A DNA stretch of 64,000 nt, from the NCBI GenBank assembly GCA_963790335.1, contig CAWBOB010000003.1, positions 124,001-188,000 of the forward strand. Reading direction: 5' to 3'. Origin of the DNA: JAOUEA01 sp963790335 (GTDB taxonomy: Bacteria; Actinomycetota; UBA4738; HRBIN12). Position 1 is the first letter of the stretch. Each line of letters starts with the position of its first letter. The position numbers and the translations under genes were made by a program. Positions 36,190 to 45,833 of the stretch are shown here, in pieces. Under the pieces are notes generated by a model. The model did no database searches and was not told the origin of the DNA. It saw only the letters and a list, made by a program, of their open reading frames with translations.

Positions 36190-37776
36190 TTACGCGGATC
36201 CGACCGCGACCCAGACCTTCCCGTCATCGTCTGCCGTCAGCGCCATCGGTGCGCCCGCCACGCTCATCGTGCCGGTGACCGTGTTCGAGCCGGGATCGAT
36301 CCGTATCAACGTGCCCGACGTGCGGCAGGCAACCCACACCGCGTCGCCCCCGGCCGCGACGGCCTCGGGCCGATCGCAGCCGCTCTTCGCCACGTCGAGC
36401 GAGGTGAGGACGGCGCCCGAGCGCTCGTCCAGGAGCGTCACGATATCCGGCCCGCCCGAGGTGATCCAGACGACGCCGTGTCCCGACGCGATGCCGGACA
36501 CCGGCGCGGGGACGGTGAAGGTCTCGATCTCCTGGGGCGTCGTCGCAGGAACCCGGAACACCCGGCCCGCCGTCGCGTCGCCCACCCAGACGGCGACATC
36601 GTCGGACGACGTGACCACGAGGTTCTCCGGGCGAGCGGGTTCGGTCGTCGACACCGGCGGGAGCCCCACCGTCTCCACGGTCCGCGTGGCCGGATCGTAG
36701 ATCCGAAGCTCGCCGGTCGCGGTATCGGTCACCCACACTCGCTCGGCGCCCCATGCGATCGCTTCGGAGCCGATCGGCGTCTCGAACGCGGGCGTGAGGC
36801 TCTCGTCGGCCGGGTCGATCCGGCTGACCCCGCCATCAGGACCGCCCCCAACCCCGAAACCGTTCGTCACCCAGACGGCTCGGTCGCCGATCGCGACGCC
36901 GGTGGCAGGGCCGGCTGCCCCGCGTGAGCCCGTCTCGCCGGACTCAGGGTTCAGCCAGTGGATCTGGCCCTGCCGGTCGGTGACCCAGATCCTGTCCTCG
37001 CCCCAGGCGATCGCCGTCGGGTCCGAGGCGAGCCGGACGGGCTCGGCGAACGCGCCATCCGCCGTGATCGCGGCGACCGTGCCTGCGCTCGGACGGTACG
37101 TCGTGTCCGAACGCATGAGGAGGTACGTGGCGACAGCGAGGACGACGATCGTGCTGGCCGCTGCCGGGACGATCCACCGCCTGCCTCGGCCTCCTGCAGC
37201 GGGTGCGGCAGCCACGCGATCGCGGCGTTCGCTCGCGACGCTCGCGCCCTCGATGGGCGAAGGTCGAAGGTGCTCATCGACCGACATCACGTCGTAGAGG
37301 ATCCAGGTTCCAGGCACCCCCTTGAGCTCGACGCTTTCCCGCTCCTGCAGGTCGAACGTCGCACCGGCCACAAGGTCTCTCACCGTGGCCGTCACCACGA
37401 CCTCCGAGGCGCCTGCGTGGCCCATCACGCGAGCGCCGGTGTGGACGACGATCCCGTGGGCCTCCTTGCCCGAGAGCTCGACCTCGCCGAAGTGGATGCC
37501 ACCGCGGATGTCGAGGCCGAGCTCCTGGACGTCGCGGCAGGCAGCGAACGCGCAGCGCACCGCGTCGGCCGGCCGATCGAAGACCGCGAAGAACCCATCG
37601 CCGGCGGTGTCGACCTCCCGACCGCCGTTCGATCGGATCAGTGCGCGGATCACCCGTCGCTGCGCCGCGAGGAGCCGGCTCCACCGTACGTCGCCCATCT
37701 CCCGTGCGAGCTCGGTCGAGCCGACGACGTCGGTGAACAGCACCGCCCGGAGCCCCGTCTCTCGCGTCTTCGGCAC
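36190..37776 (-). CDS. Class III cyclase-like domain, membrane helix and beta-propeller
   Basis: Intact 528-residue membrane protein. N-terminal cyclase homology domain (about 1-165) with metal Asp in LFTDVVGSTELA and TAGDGFFAVF. The usual Lys before the second Asp is replaced (EVDTAGDG), and the Asn of the NxxxxxR motif reads His (VHTGARV). A membrane helix follows (about 203-222), and then an extracytoplasmic YncE/Vgb-like propeller with many RIWVTD, VWVTNG, VWVGDA blade repeats. This architecture recurs in bacteria; the changed residues leave catalysis uncertain. Stands between the binding-protein gene (convergent) and the YdcZ gene (divergent). Confidence 0.83.
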   Translation of the reverse strand: MPKTRETGLRAVLFTDVVGSTELAREMGDVRWSRLLAAQRRVIRALIRSNGGREVDTAGDGFFAVFDRPADAVRCAFAACRDVQELGLDIRGGIHFGEVELSGKEAHGIVVHTGARVMGHAGASEVVVTATVRDLVAGATFDLQERESVELKGVPGTWILYDVMSVDEHLRPSPIEGASVASERRDRVAAAPAAGGRGRRWIVPAAASTIVVLAVATYLLMRSDTTYRPSAGTVAAITADGAFAEPVRLASDPTAIAWGEDRIWVTDRQGQIHWLNPESGETGSRGAAGPATGVAIGDRAVWVTNGFGVGGGPDGGVSRIDPADESLTPAFETPIGSEAIAWGAERVWVTDTATGELRIYDPATRTVETVGLPPVSTTEPARPENLVVTSSDDVAVWVGDATAGRVFRVPATTPQEIETFTVPAPVSGIASGHGVVWITSGGPDIVTLLDERSGAVLTSLDVAKSGCDRPEAVAAGGDAVWVACRTSGTLIRIDPGSNTVTGTMSVAGAPMALTADDDGKVWVAVGSA

Positions 37777-37884
37777 GGTGGGAGTCTGGCACGGGTCGGG
37801 CGTCCACGGATATCCTCGGGCTCGAGCGCGAGGCCCCGTGGCCAGGCGCCGAGGCCGAGAGCCACGACCCGGGAAGGTTCACAC

Positions 37885-38328
37885 GTGTCCGCCACCCGCA
37901 TCGCCATCTCGATGTCGTTCGTCGCCGGTCTCGCCGGTGCTGCGCAGGCGTCGATATCGGGGGCGCTCGGGAAGCGGATCGGAAGCCTTCCTGCGGCCGC
38001 GTTCGGGGGCATCGTTGCGGCCGTCGTGCTCATCGGCCTCGCGGTGGTCGCGGGCAGGGGCGGCGGCATCGCCGACGTGTTCCGCCAGCCCGCATGGCTG
38101 TTGCTCTCCGGCGTGTTCGGCGCGGGTATCGTGCTGACGCTCGCCTCGGCGCCGCAGCACATCGGCACGTTCGCCACCGTCGCCCTGATGATCGCCGGCC
38201 AGCTCATCGCGGGCGCCCTGATCGATGCGTTCGGCTGGCTCGGCAATGAGCGCATCCCGGTGACGGCGTCGAGGATCATCGGGCTCGTACTGCTCACCGC
38301 GGGAGCGGCGTTGACGCTCAAGCGGTGA
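37885..38328 (+). CDS. YdcZ-type (DMT superfamily) small membrane transporter
   Basis: 147 residues with four or five hydrophobic helices and the DUF606/YdcZ pattern: AQASISGALGKRIGSLPAAA at the N-terminus, FGAGIVLTLASAPQHIGTFA in the middle, and RIIGLVLLTAGAALTLKR at the end. Such half-size drug/metabolite transporters act as dimers; substrate unknown. GTG 37885 is used, giving VSATRIAISMSFVAG. Confidence 0.8.
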   Translation: MSATRIAISMSFVAGLAGAAQASISGALGKRIGSLPAAAFGGIVAAVVLIGLAVVAGRGGGIADVFRQPAWLLLSGVFGAGIVLTLASAPQHIGTFATVALMIAGQLIAGALIDAFGWLGNERIPVTASRIIGLVLLTAGAALTLKR

Positions 38329-38409
38329 TCCCGGGAACGCGTGACTCAGCCGTCACCCAGATCGTGCCGACCCCTCGTGGGCACCGGTAAACTGACGATC
38401 CGCGTGCGA

Positions 38410-38484
38410 GGCGGCGTAGCTCAGAGGTAGAGCAAGCGGCTCATAATCGCTGTGTCGGTGGTTCGAGTCCACCCGCCGCTACCA
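38410..38484 (+). tRNA. trnM: tRNA-Met (anticodon CAT)
   Basis: Acceptor GGCGGCG (38410-38416) pairs with CGCCGCT (38474-38480, one G-T pair), then discriminator A and an encoded CCA (38482-38484). The anticodon stem AGCGG/TCGCT encloses CTCATAA with anticodon CAT. The position just before tuf and rpmG matches the elongator tRNA-Met of actinomycetes. tRNA-Ile2 (lysidine-modified) cannot be fully excluded by anticodon alone. Confidence 0.92.
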
Positions 38485-38546
38485 TCCCCGGTAGAACGCC
38501 ACCATGGGGCACCGCATCACGGTCCACGGGACGGAAGGGAATCGAG

Positions 38547-39731
<1,185 letters not shown>

Positions 39732-39748
39732 GAGACAGGGATCCGTAG

Positions 39749-39913
39749 ATGGCCAAAGCCGACAACCGTCCGAAGATCACGCTCGCGTGCACCGACTGCA
39801 AGCGCCGCAACTACAACACGGTCAAGAACAAGGTGAACGACCGCGACCGGATCGAGATGAAGAAGTACTGCCGGTGGTGCCGCGGGCACACGGTGCACCG
39901 CGAGACGCGTTGA
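39749..39913 (+). CDS. rpmG: Ribosomal protein bL33
   Basis: 54-residue protein of the zinc-binding (C+) type, with CTDC and CRWC forming a four-Cys zinc site. It begins AKADNRPKITLACTDC and ends RGHTVHRETR. Intact. It sits 17 bases after tuf; rpmG is the usual next gene in actinomycetes before the tRNA-Trp/secE block. Confidence 0.95.
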   Translation: MAKADNRPKITLACTDCKRRNYNTVKNKVNDRDRIEMKKYCRWCRGHTVHRETR

Positions 39914-39922
39914 GCGGGCGGG

Positions 39923-40684
39923 CTATCGCTCGCCGGCGGGTGCGTCGTCGGCGCGTGGCGCCGCTTCCCCCGGCACGACGTCGTCGCCCGTGACGTCGAT
40001 GGTCTGCACCTTGCCGTAGCGGATCGCCGCGACGATCGCGTCGAGCTTGGAATGCAGCCCGAGCTTCGTGAGCACGTTCTGCGTGTGGGTGCGCAGGGTG
40101 TGCTTGCTCATCCCGAGCTGGCCGGCGATAGCTTCAGGGGTGTCGCCGTCGGCCATGCGCTGCAGGATCTCGAGCTCGCGCGGGGTCAGCCGCTCCATGC
40201 GCTGGGCGAGGTTGCCGTCGCTCGCGCGTCGCTTCCGCAGTCGTCGCAGCGAGACCTCGACCTCGTCGCTGCTGTGGAGCGGCTCCCCGCGGTACGCCCG
40301 GCGGATCGCGTCGGCCAGTCCCCCCACAGCTTCGGTCTTGGCGAGGTAGCCCCTCGCGCCCGCCTGGATCGCGCGGGCGAGGGAGATCTCGTCCTCGCGG
40401 CCTGACAGGATGATCACGACGGTTCCGGCCGTCTCGTCGTGGATCCGCCGGGTCGCCTCGATGCCGTCGACCCCCGGCATCTGAAGGTCCATCAAGACGA
40501 CGTCGGGATGTTCCTTCGACGCCGTGTCGATCGCCGACTGGCCGTCGGTGACGACCTCGATGACGCGGAGGTCCTGTTCCTGGTCGAGCGCGACCTCGAG
40601 GGCCTCACCGAAGGAGCGATGGTCATCTGCGATCACGACGGTGATGGGCTCGCGGGCGGTCCCCTGGGCAGGCACGCCACGCAT
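39923..40684 (-). CDS. NarL/LuxR-type response regulator
   Basis: About 253 residues. The receiver domain has the acidic pocket ADDH, the phospho-acceptor Asp in VVLMDLQMPGVDG and Lys in YLAKTEAV. The C-terminal LuxR helix-turn-helix runs from LTPRELEILQRMADGDTPEA through IAGQLGMSKHTLRTHTQNVL. A further ATG at 40711 exists; 40684 is chosen because the added residues are not family-like. No histidine kinase lies next to it. It points against the flow of the translation genes, between rpmG and the dehydratase pair. Confidence 0.87.
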   Translation of the reverse strand: MRGVPAQGTAREPITVVIADDHRSFGEALEVALDQEQDLRVIEVVTDGQSAIDTASKEHPDVVLMDLQMPGVDGIEATRRIHDETAGTVVIILSGREDEISLARAIQAGARGYLAKTEAVGGLADAIRRAYRGEPLHSSDEVEVSLRRLRKRRASDGNLAQRMERLTPRELEILQRMADGDTPEAIAGQLGMSKHTLRTHTQNVLTKLGLHSKLDAIVAAIRYGKVQTIDVTGDDVVPGEAAPRADDAPAGER

Positions 40685-40781
40685 CGTAGGGCGTGGACCG
40701 AACCGATACACGCACCTACTGCGAACTTGGCGACCTCGTTTCGGCTTGTCGGGCCCGGGTCGCGTCGGTACGGTTCGCGCC

Positions 40782-41171
40782 GTGAACCCCCACCTGCAGG
40801 GGAAGACCTATCCCGACACGGCCTTCCTCGTCGAGCCCGAACGGGTTGCGGAGTTCCGCCGGGTCTTCGGTCAACGTGATGGAGTGCCGCCGACGTTCCT
40901 GGCCGCAGCGGAGTTCGCGGTGATGCCCATGGTGATCGACGATCCCGAGCTCGGGCTCGACTTCCCCCGGGTGCTCCATGGGTCCCAGGAGTACGAGCTC
41001 GAACGCTCCGTGCGCGAAGGTGAGGCGCTGACGATCCGAGCGCGCTTGGAGTCGATCAAGGTCCGCAGCGGAACCGGGTTCCTGGTCATCGCGATGGACG
41101 TCGTCGACGAGGCCGGCGAGCTCATCGCGAAGACGAGATCCACGATGGTCGAGCGGAGCGCGCAGCCGTGA
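40782..41171 (+). CDS. HadA/HadC-like (R)-hydratase subunit (FAS1-type dehydratase N-terminal)
   Basis: 129 residues of the hot-dog fold without the catalytic His/Asp pair: LQGKTYPDTAFLVEPERVAE, then HGSQEYELERSVREGEALTI. This is the inactive-partner type (HadA or HadC in mycobacteria) that pairs with a MaoC-like catalytic subunit to dehydrate 3-hydroxyacyl chains in fatty acid elongation. GTG 40782 is the start. The stop overlaps the next gene (GTGA at 41168), so the two are made together. Confidence 0.82.
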   Translation: MNPHLQGKTYPDTAFLVEPERVAEFRRVFGQRDGVPPTFLAAAEFAVMPMVIDDPELGLDFPRVLHGSQEYELERSVREGEALTIRARLESIKVRSGTGFLVIAMDVVDEAGELIAKTRSTMVERSAQP

Positions 41172-41590
41172 CGCGACGGTTCGAGGAGGTCTCGGTGGGT
41201 GACGCCGTGCCGGAGCTGCGGCGCGTGGTGACCGCGGCCGACGTCGAGGCCTACGCGGAGGTCGGGGACGATCGCAACGCGCTGCACCTCGACGACGCGG
41301 TCGCGCGTGAGCGAGGATTCGACGGCGTGATCGCCCACGGCATGTTCACCATGGGCCACCTCGCGACCTGCGTGGTCGAGTGGGCCGGCGACGCGGCGTC
41401 GATCACCGCGATCTCGGCGCAGTTCCGGGCGCCCGTCACGATGGGGCAGGAGATCGTGGCGGGGGGCCGTGTGCGCGCCGTCGATCCCCTGGCCCTCACG
41501 GCGACCCTGGAGCTCTGGGTCACGAGCGAGCATGACGGGTCACTCGAGTGGCCGATCAAGCGTGGGGAAGCGACGGTTCGGCTCTCCTAG
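41168..41590 (+). CDS. HadB-like MaoC-type (R)-hydratase
   Basis: 140 residues, hot-dog fold with the catalytic hydratase 2 motif: Asp in YAEVGDDRNALHLDDAVARE (Asp/His of the R-hydratase motif) and the overhanging segment GVIAHGMFTMGHLA. It resembles HadB and other MaoC dehydratases. Coupled to the upstream partner by GTGA. Position upstream of tRNA-Trp/secE matches the mycobacterial hadABC operon. Intact. Confidence 0.85.
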   Translation: MTRRFEEVSVGDAVPELRRVVTAADVEAYAEVGDDRNALHLDDAVARERGFDGVIAHGMFTMGHLATCVVEWAGDAASITAISAQFRAPVTMGQEIVAGGRVRAVDPLALTATLELWVTSEHDGSLEWPIKRGEATVRLS

Positions 41591-41652
41591 CCCCCGCGAA
41601 CGGCGCACCTCGAGGTGCGCGCCCCTCGGATCCGATCGCGCCACGCAGGGAG

Positions 41653-43203
41653 CTACGCCGAGCGCCTGGTCGACGACATGGCCTGGATGGCGTCGGTCAT
41701 GCGGTCGATCACTACCTGCATGTCGCTGCCCACCCCTTCGTCGACCCGAACCGACAGGCGGTCGATCTTCTCGCCCAACACCTCGGCGACCTTGACCATC
41801 GACTCGGTGGTCGACTGCGTCTCCTGGTGGAGCTGGTCGCTGATCGTTCGCAGCTTCGTGTCGACCGTGTGCTGAACGTCGTTGGCCAACCCGGCCTGGA
41901 GCTCCTTGATGGCACGCAGGGTCTGGCGCACGAGCTCCGCGTCGAGCGGCTCGCTCGGCGTGATCGGCTCACGCTCGCGCAGGGTCGAGGCCAGGGCCTG
42001 GTTGTCGGAACGGATGAGTCGCGCGATCGACGTCATGCGGTCGTCGATGTGCGCCATCATCCGCTCCTCGGCGGCGCTCTGTCCTTCGGCGAGCATGGCG
42101 TCGAGACCATCGATGGCGCCGACACCGACGTCGATGCGCTCCACCGTCTCTTCGACGGCGCCGGCGACCGCCTCGCTCACCTTGGCCGCGACGTCGCTCG
42201 CGACCGAACCGAGCGTCTGGTCGACACGCTCGGCGAAGGCTGCCATGCGCCAGTCGACGGTCTCACGGATCGAGTCGACCTGCACCTCCGTGCGCTCTTC
42301 GATGAGACGGCGCAGCGCCTGGGAGTCGCTCCGAACGAGCTGGGCGACCCCCATGATGCGCTCATCGACCAGACGCTCCATCTCCGCTCGCGCCTGCTCG
42401 CGGTCGTGCGCGGTGCCGCCGATCTGCTCGGCCAGCATGTCGAGCTGCTGGGCCACGGGCACGAGTTCGGTCGCCACCCGGTCGGCGACGGTCTGGCTGA
42501 TCGTGCCGTCGTGCACGGCGAAGGCCTCCGCGTGCTCTTCGACCCGCTGGCTGAGGCTGCCCATCGCCTCGGCGCCCGCCTGCACGTACGCGTCGATCGC
42601 CCCGATGACCTTGGCCGATTCCTGGGTGAGCACCGCGCCGTGCGACTCCACCACCCGGTTCACCGACTCGACGATCGCGCGGTCTCGCTCCTGCATCGTG
42701 GCGAGCGCGGAGGCGATGTGATGCTCGACCTGCTCCAGCTGGGTGCGCACGGTTTCCACGCCGTGCAAGGTGGGGGAATCGGCGATCTCTCGGATCGCGG
42801 CGAGCGAGGATTCCACCGCGTCGCGTGATGTCCGCCCGTTCTCGGCGACCTCGTTCATGGAATCCTCGATGCGGGCCGAACGAAGCGCCAGCGACTGGAA
42901 GCGCTCGTCGTTCGTGGAGATGAGGCTCTTGATCGCCTGGTCGCGCGAGAGCAGCGAGACGATGCGTTCCTGTTCGGGGCGCATGTCGTCGCCCGACGCA
43001 CGCCAGATCTCCGCGGCGATCTCACGCATGAGGTCGGTCGCCTGCTGCTCGAGCGCCGTGAGCCCTTCCTCGAGCTGCCCGTCGATCGAGCGGCGCAGCG
43101 CAGCCGAGATCCGGTGCTCGCTGCTCGTCATCAGCGGTTCGTCTTCGTGCCGTTCCAGCCGGCTGAACAGGGTTCGCCGGGGGGTGCCGTCCTGCTCGTC
43201 CAT
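41653..43203 (-). CDS. Large alpha-helical coiled-coil protein of unknown function
   Basis: Intact 516-residue soluble, acidic protein with no signal peptide or membrane segment. Nearly all of it is predicted helix by eye: heptad-like, Gly/Pro-poor, with many Glu/Gln/Ala/Arg. A short helix pattern recurs: ERIVSLLSRDQAIKSLI (about 80-96), ERIMGVAQLVRSDSQALRRL (281-300) and DRMTSIARLIRSDNQALAST (388-407). Apolipoprotein-like or methyl-accepting chemotaxis-like helical bundles give similar composition, but there are no MCP hallmark residues. I do not recognise a family. It lies antisense to the flow of the translation genes, directly before the tRNA-Trp/secE promoter. The opposite strand is also open for long stretches, a by-product of high GC. 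Confidence 0.72.
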   Translation of the reverse strand: MDEQDGTPRRTLFSRLERHEDEPLMTSSEHRISAALRRSIDGQLEEGLTALEQQATDLMREIAAEIWRASGDDMRPEQERIVSLLSRDQAIKSLISTNDERFQSLALRSARIEDSMNEVAENGRTSRDAVESSLAAIREIADSPTLHGVETVRTQLEQVEHHIASALATMQERDRAIVESVNRVVESHGAVLTQESAKVIGAIDAYVQAGAEAMGSLSQRVEEHAEAFAVHDGTISQTVADRVATELVPVAQQLDMLAEQIGGTAHDREQARAEMERLVDERIMGVAQLVRSDSQALRRLIEERTEVQVDSIRETVDWRMAAFAERVDQTLGSVASDVAAKVSEAVAGAVEETVERIDVGVGAIDGLDAMLAEGQSAAEERMMAHIDDRMTSIARLIRSDNQALASTLREREPITPSEPLDAELVRQTLRAIKELQAGLANDVQHTVDTKLRTISDQLHQETQSTTESMVKVAEVLGEKIDRLSVRVDEGVGSDMQVVIDRMTDAIQAMSSTRRSA

Positions 43204-43356
43204 GACGTTGTCTCGCGATCCGGGGCCGCCGCGGTACCGTCGGGCCGAGCATAGGTCACGATCTGGGGCGACTCACGCACCTGAGCCGGCGTTCTCGGCG
43301 CGCGCCGCATCGCGCATGGCGGCCGGCTTGCGCGATGGTTAGGGAGTGAGCCGTCT

Positions 43357-43386
43357 TTGCCGAGGTCTTCGAGCGAAGCCTATACT
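43357..43386 (+). promoter_or_regulatory. Sigma-A-type promoter for tRNA-Trp/secE/nusG
   Basis: TTGCCG (43357-43362), an 18-base spacer and TATACT (43381-43386), the best match to a housekeeping promoter in the window. Transcription would start near 43393, about 37 bases before tRNA-Trp. The remaining bases between 43204 and 43356 show no gene. Confidence 0.7.
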
Positions 43387-43429
43387 GGGCCTTCCGAACG
43401 TGACCCGCCCGGGGTGGCCGAGGTGTCGG

Positions 43430-43503
43430 AGGCGCGTAGCTCAACTTGGTAGAGCACCGGTCTCCAAAACCGGGGGTTGGGGGTTCAAGTCCCTCCGCGC
43501 CTG
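43430..43503 (+). tRNA. trnW: tRNA-Trp (anticodon CCA)
   Basis: Acceptor AGGCGCG (43430-43436) pairs with CGCGCCT (43496-43502), discriminator G43503. The anticodon CCA is at 43464-43466 in a CTCCAAA loop. T arm GGGGG-TTCAAGT-CCCTC region is regular. CCA is not encoded. It sits 12 bases before secE, the standard actinomycete arrangement. Confidence 0.96.
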
Positions 43504-43515
43504 CAAGGGGAACCC

Positions 43516-43819
43516 ATGAACCGACAGATGAAGAGGATGCAGGAGCGCGCCGAGCGCCAGCAGAAGCGCGGCGGCGAACGTCGCCAGCGCGCCGGCTGTC
43601 GCCGCTCGCCGCGCCCAGGTTGCCGAGCGGCGCAAGCGCACCGGCGTCCGGCAGTTCCTCAAGGAGGTTCGCCTCGAGCTCAAGAAGGTCGACTGGCCCA
43701 CCCGTGCCGAGCTGATCTCCTACACGATCGTGGTGCTCGCCACGCTCGTGGTGACTACCCTCTACGTCGCGGGTCTCGATCTCGTCTTCTCGAAGTCCAT
43801 CCTCGATCTCCTCTCCTAG
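43516..43819 (+). CDS. secE: Preprotein translocase subunit SecE (one frame break)
   Basis: About 101 residues: a long, Arg-rich N-terminal extension typical of actinomycetes (MNRQMKRMQERAERQQKRGG), then RRKRTGVRQFLKEVRLELKK, VDWPTRAELISYTIVVLATL and a single membrane helix. The first frame breaks at about 43610-43625; an extra base near GGCTGTCGCC explains it. Stop TAG 43817-43819. SecE is essential, so this break is a strong argument for sequence error. Confidence 0.9.
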
Positions 43820-43846
43820 ACCCCAGGAAAGACCACTCACGATCCC

Positions 43847-44618
43847 ATGGAAGACCTCGACACCACGACCGACTCGCTCGCGTCCGGCGATGCCGACGAC
43901 GAGGACCGCTATCTCGAGATGGAAGCCGCGCAAGGCGACGGCGAGCTCGCCCCCGGCACCATGTCGCCCGCCTGCGGCCGAACCTGAGCCGACGGCCGAG
44001 CCCGAGCCCGAACCGGCCGACGAACCACAGACGGTCGCCGAGCCCGAAGCCCCTGCGGGGCCGTCGGCCGACGATCCGTTCCGCGGTCCGGGCGAGTGGT
44101 ACGTCGTGCACACCTACGCCGGCTACGAGAACAAGGTGAAGACCAACCTCGAGTCGCGCATCCACACGATGCAGATGGAAGGCAAGATCTTCCGCGTGCA
44201 CATCCCCATGGAAGACGTCATGGAGATCAAGTCCGGCAAGAAGCAGATCGTGCAGAAGAAGGTCTTCCCCGGCTACCTGCTCGTGAAGATGGACTACGAC
44301 AACGACTCCTGGTACGTGGTGCGCAACACACCCGGCGTCACGGGGTTCGTGAGCGCCGGCACCGGCACCAAGCCCACGCCGCTGTCCAAGCGCGAGGTCG
44401 AGAAGATCCTCGTCGTCAAGAAGGAAGAGGCCAAGCCCCAGGTGCGCCTCGGCTTCGAGGAAGACGACGTCGTGCGCATCATCTCGGGGCCGTTCGCCGA
44501 CTTCAACGGCACGATCAGCGAGATCAACGCCGACCAGGCCAAGCTGAAGGTGCTGGTCAACATCTTCGACCGGGAGACCCCGGTCGAGCTGGGCTTCGAC
44601 CAGGTGTCGAAGGTCTAG
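43847..44618 (+). CDS. nusG: Transcription termination/antitermination protein NusG (one frame break)
   Basis: About 257 residues. An acidic extension (43847 onward, with EPEPTAEPEPEPADEP) precedes the NGN domain: EWYVVHTYAGYENKVKTNLE, then FPGYLLVKMDYDNDSWYVVR. The KOW domain ends the protein: EEDDVVRIISGPFADFNGTI. A break at about 43960 separates the acidic N-terminus from the rest. NusG binds RNA polymerase and links it to the ribosome or Rho; in this operon it follows secE directly. Confidence 0.93.
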
Positions 44619-44680
44619 TTCCCCACGACCGAGAGAGCGGGAGGCCGAGGGCCGCTCGGACCGCTGGAGGTGAGAGGCAC

Positions 44681-45111
44681 ATGGCACCCAAGAAGGTGCT
44701 CGCGAACGTCAAGCTGCAGATCAGGGCCGGCCAGGCCACCCCGGCGCCGCCGGTCGGCACGGCGCTCGGGCAGCACGGCGTCAACATCATGGACTTCTGC
44801 AAGCAGTACAACGAGGCCACGCAGCAGCAGAACGGTCAGGTCATCCCGGTGGAGCTCACGATCTACGAGGATCGGTCGTTCACGTTCGTCACGAAGCAGC
44901 CGCCGGCCGCCGAGCTGATCAAGCAGGCGGCCGGCATCGAGAAGGGCTCCGGTCGAACCGAACCGCGACAAGGTCGGCAAGCTCTCCCAGGCGCAGGTTC
45001 GCGAGATCGCCGAGAAGAAGATGGTCGACCTCAACGCCAACGACGTCGACAACGCCATGGCGATCATCGCCGGCACCGCACGCAGCATGGGCGTGGAGGT
45101 GGAAGTCATGA
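44681..45111 (+). CDS. rplK: Ribosomal protein uL11 (frame breaks)
   Basis: About 143 residues: KVLANVKLQIRAGQATPAPP, VGTALGQHGVNIMDFCKQYN, then after a break VREIAEKKMVDLNANDVDNA and GTARSMGVEVE. The break at about 44953 is explained by one extra T (GGTCGAACC for GGCGAACC). No stop follows the last codons in this frame: it runs into rplA at ATG 45108. Removing one base around 45103-45106 would create a TGA overlapping that ATG (ATGA), so I place the end at 45111. GGAGG lies upstream of ATG 44681. Confidence 0.9.
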
Positions 45112-45826
45112 CGACCACGCACGGCAAGCGCTACCGCAACGGTGCGGGAGCGTACGATCGCGAACGCGAGCACATGCCCGGCGAGGCGATCAAGATCGTG
45201 AAGGGCAGCCCGCCGCGAAGTTCGACGAGACCATCGAGACTCGCGTTCCGGCTCGGCATCGACACGCGCAAGGCCGACCAGGCGCTCCGGGGCACCGTGT
45301 CGCTCCCCAACGGCACCGGACGCTCGGTGCGCGTGGGCGTGTTCGCCGTCGGTGAGAAGGCTCGGGAGGCCACCGAGGCCGGCGCCGACGTGGTCGGCGG
45401 CGAGGAGCTCGTCGAGCAGGTCATGGGCGGGGAGATCGACTTCGACGCGGCGGTGGCGACCCCCGACATGATGGCGTCGGTCGGCAAGGCGGGCCGCGTG
45501 CTCGGCCCCCGCGGGCTGATGCCGAACCCCAAGACCGGCACGGTGACCAACGACATCGGAAGGCCGTCGCCGACATCAAGGGCGGCAAGGTGGAATACCG
45601 CGCCGACCGCACGTCGAACGTGCACCTCGTCATCGGCAAGAAGTCGTTCGAGGAGCAGCAGCTGCTCGAGAACTACCTGGCCGTCGTCGACGAGATCCTG
45701 CAAGCGAAGCCGACCTCGGCGAAGGGGCGATACATCAAGTCGCTCACGGTCTCCTCGACCATGGGCTCGGGTGTGCGGATCGACCCGACCCGGCCGAAGG
45801 GCATGGATCACGCCTCGGTCGAGTAG
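45108..45826 (+). CDS. rplA: Ribosomal protein uL1 (frame breaks)
   Basis: About 239 residues. The start MTTTHGKRYRNGAGAYDR is followed by REHMPGEAIKIVKG; then, across indels near 45212 (lost G) and 45237 (extra A), come RLGIDTRKADQALRGTVSLP, GKAGRVLGPRGLMPNPKTGT, and after a lost G near 45560, EYRADRTSNVHLVIGKKSFE up to the TAG at 45824-45826. uL1 binds 23S rRNA at the L1 stalk and represses its own operon in many bacteria. Four breaks within two essential ribosomal genes show how error-prone the sequence is. Confidence 0.9.
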
Positions 45827-45833
45827 GGCGGCC

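Noticed and set aside
41548..42828. A 426-codon plus-strand frame opposite the coiled-coil protein
   Set aside because: It is rich in RLHLRAL-type runs typical of the reverse of helical Glu/Gln/Ala-rich coding. The minus frame is longer, clean and has a repeat structure.
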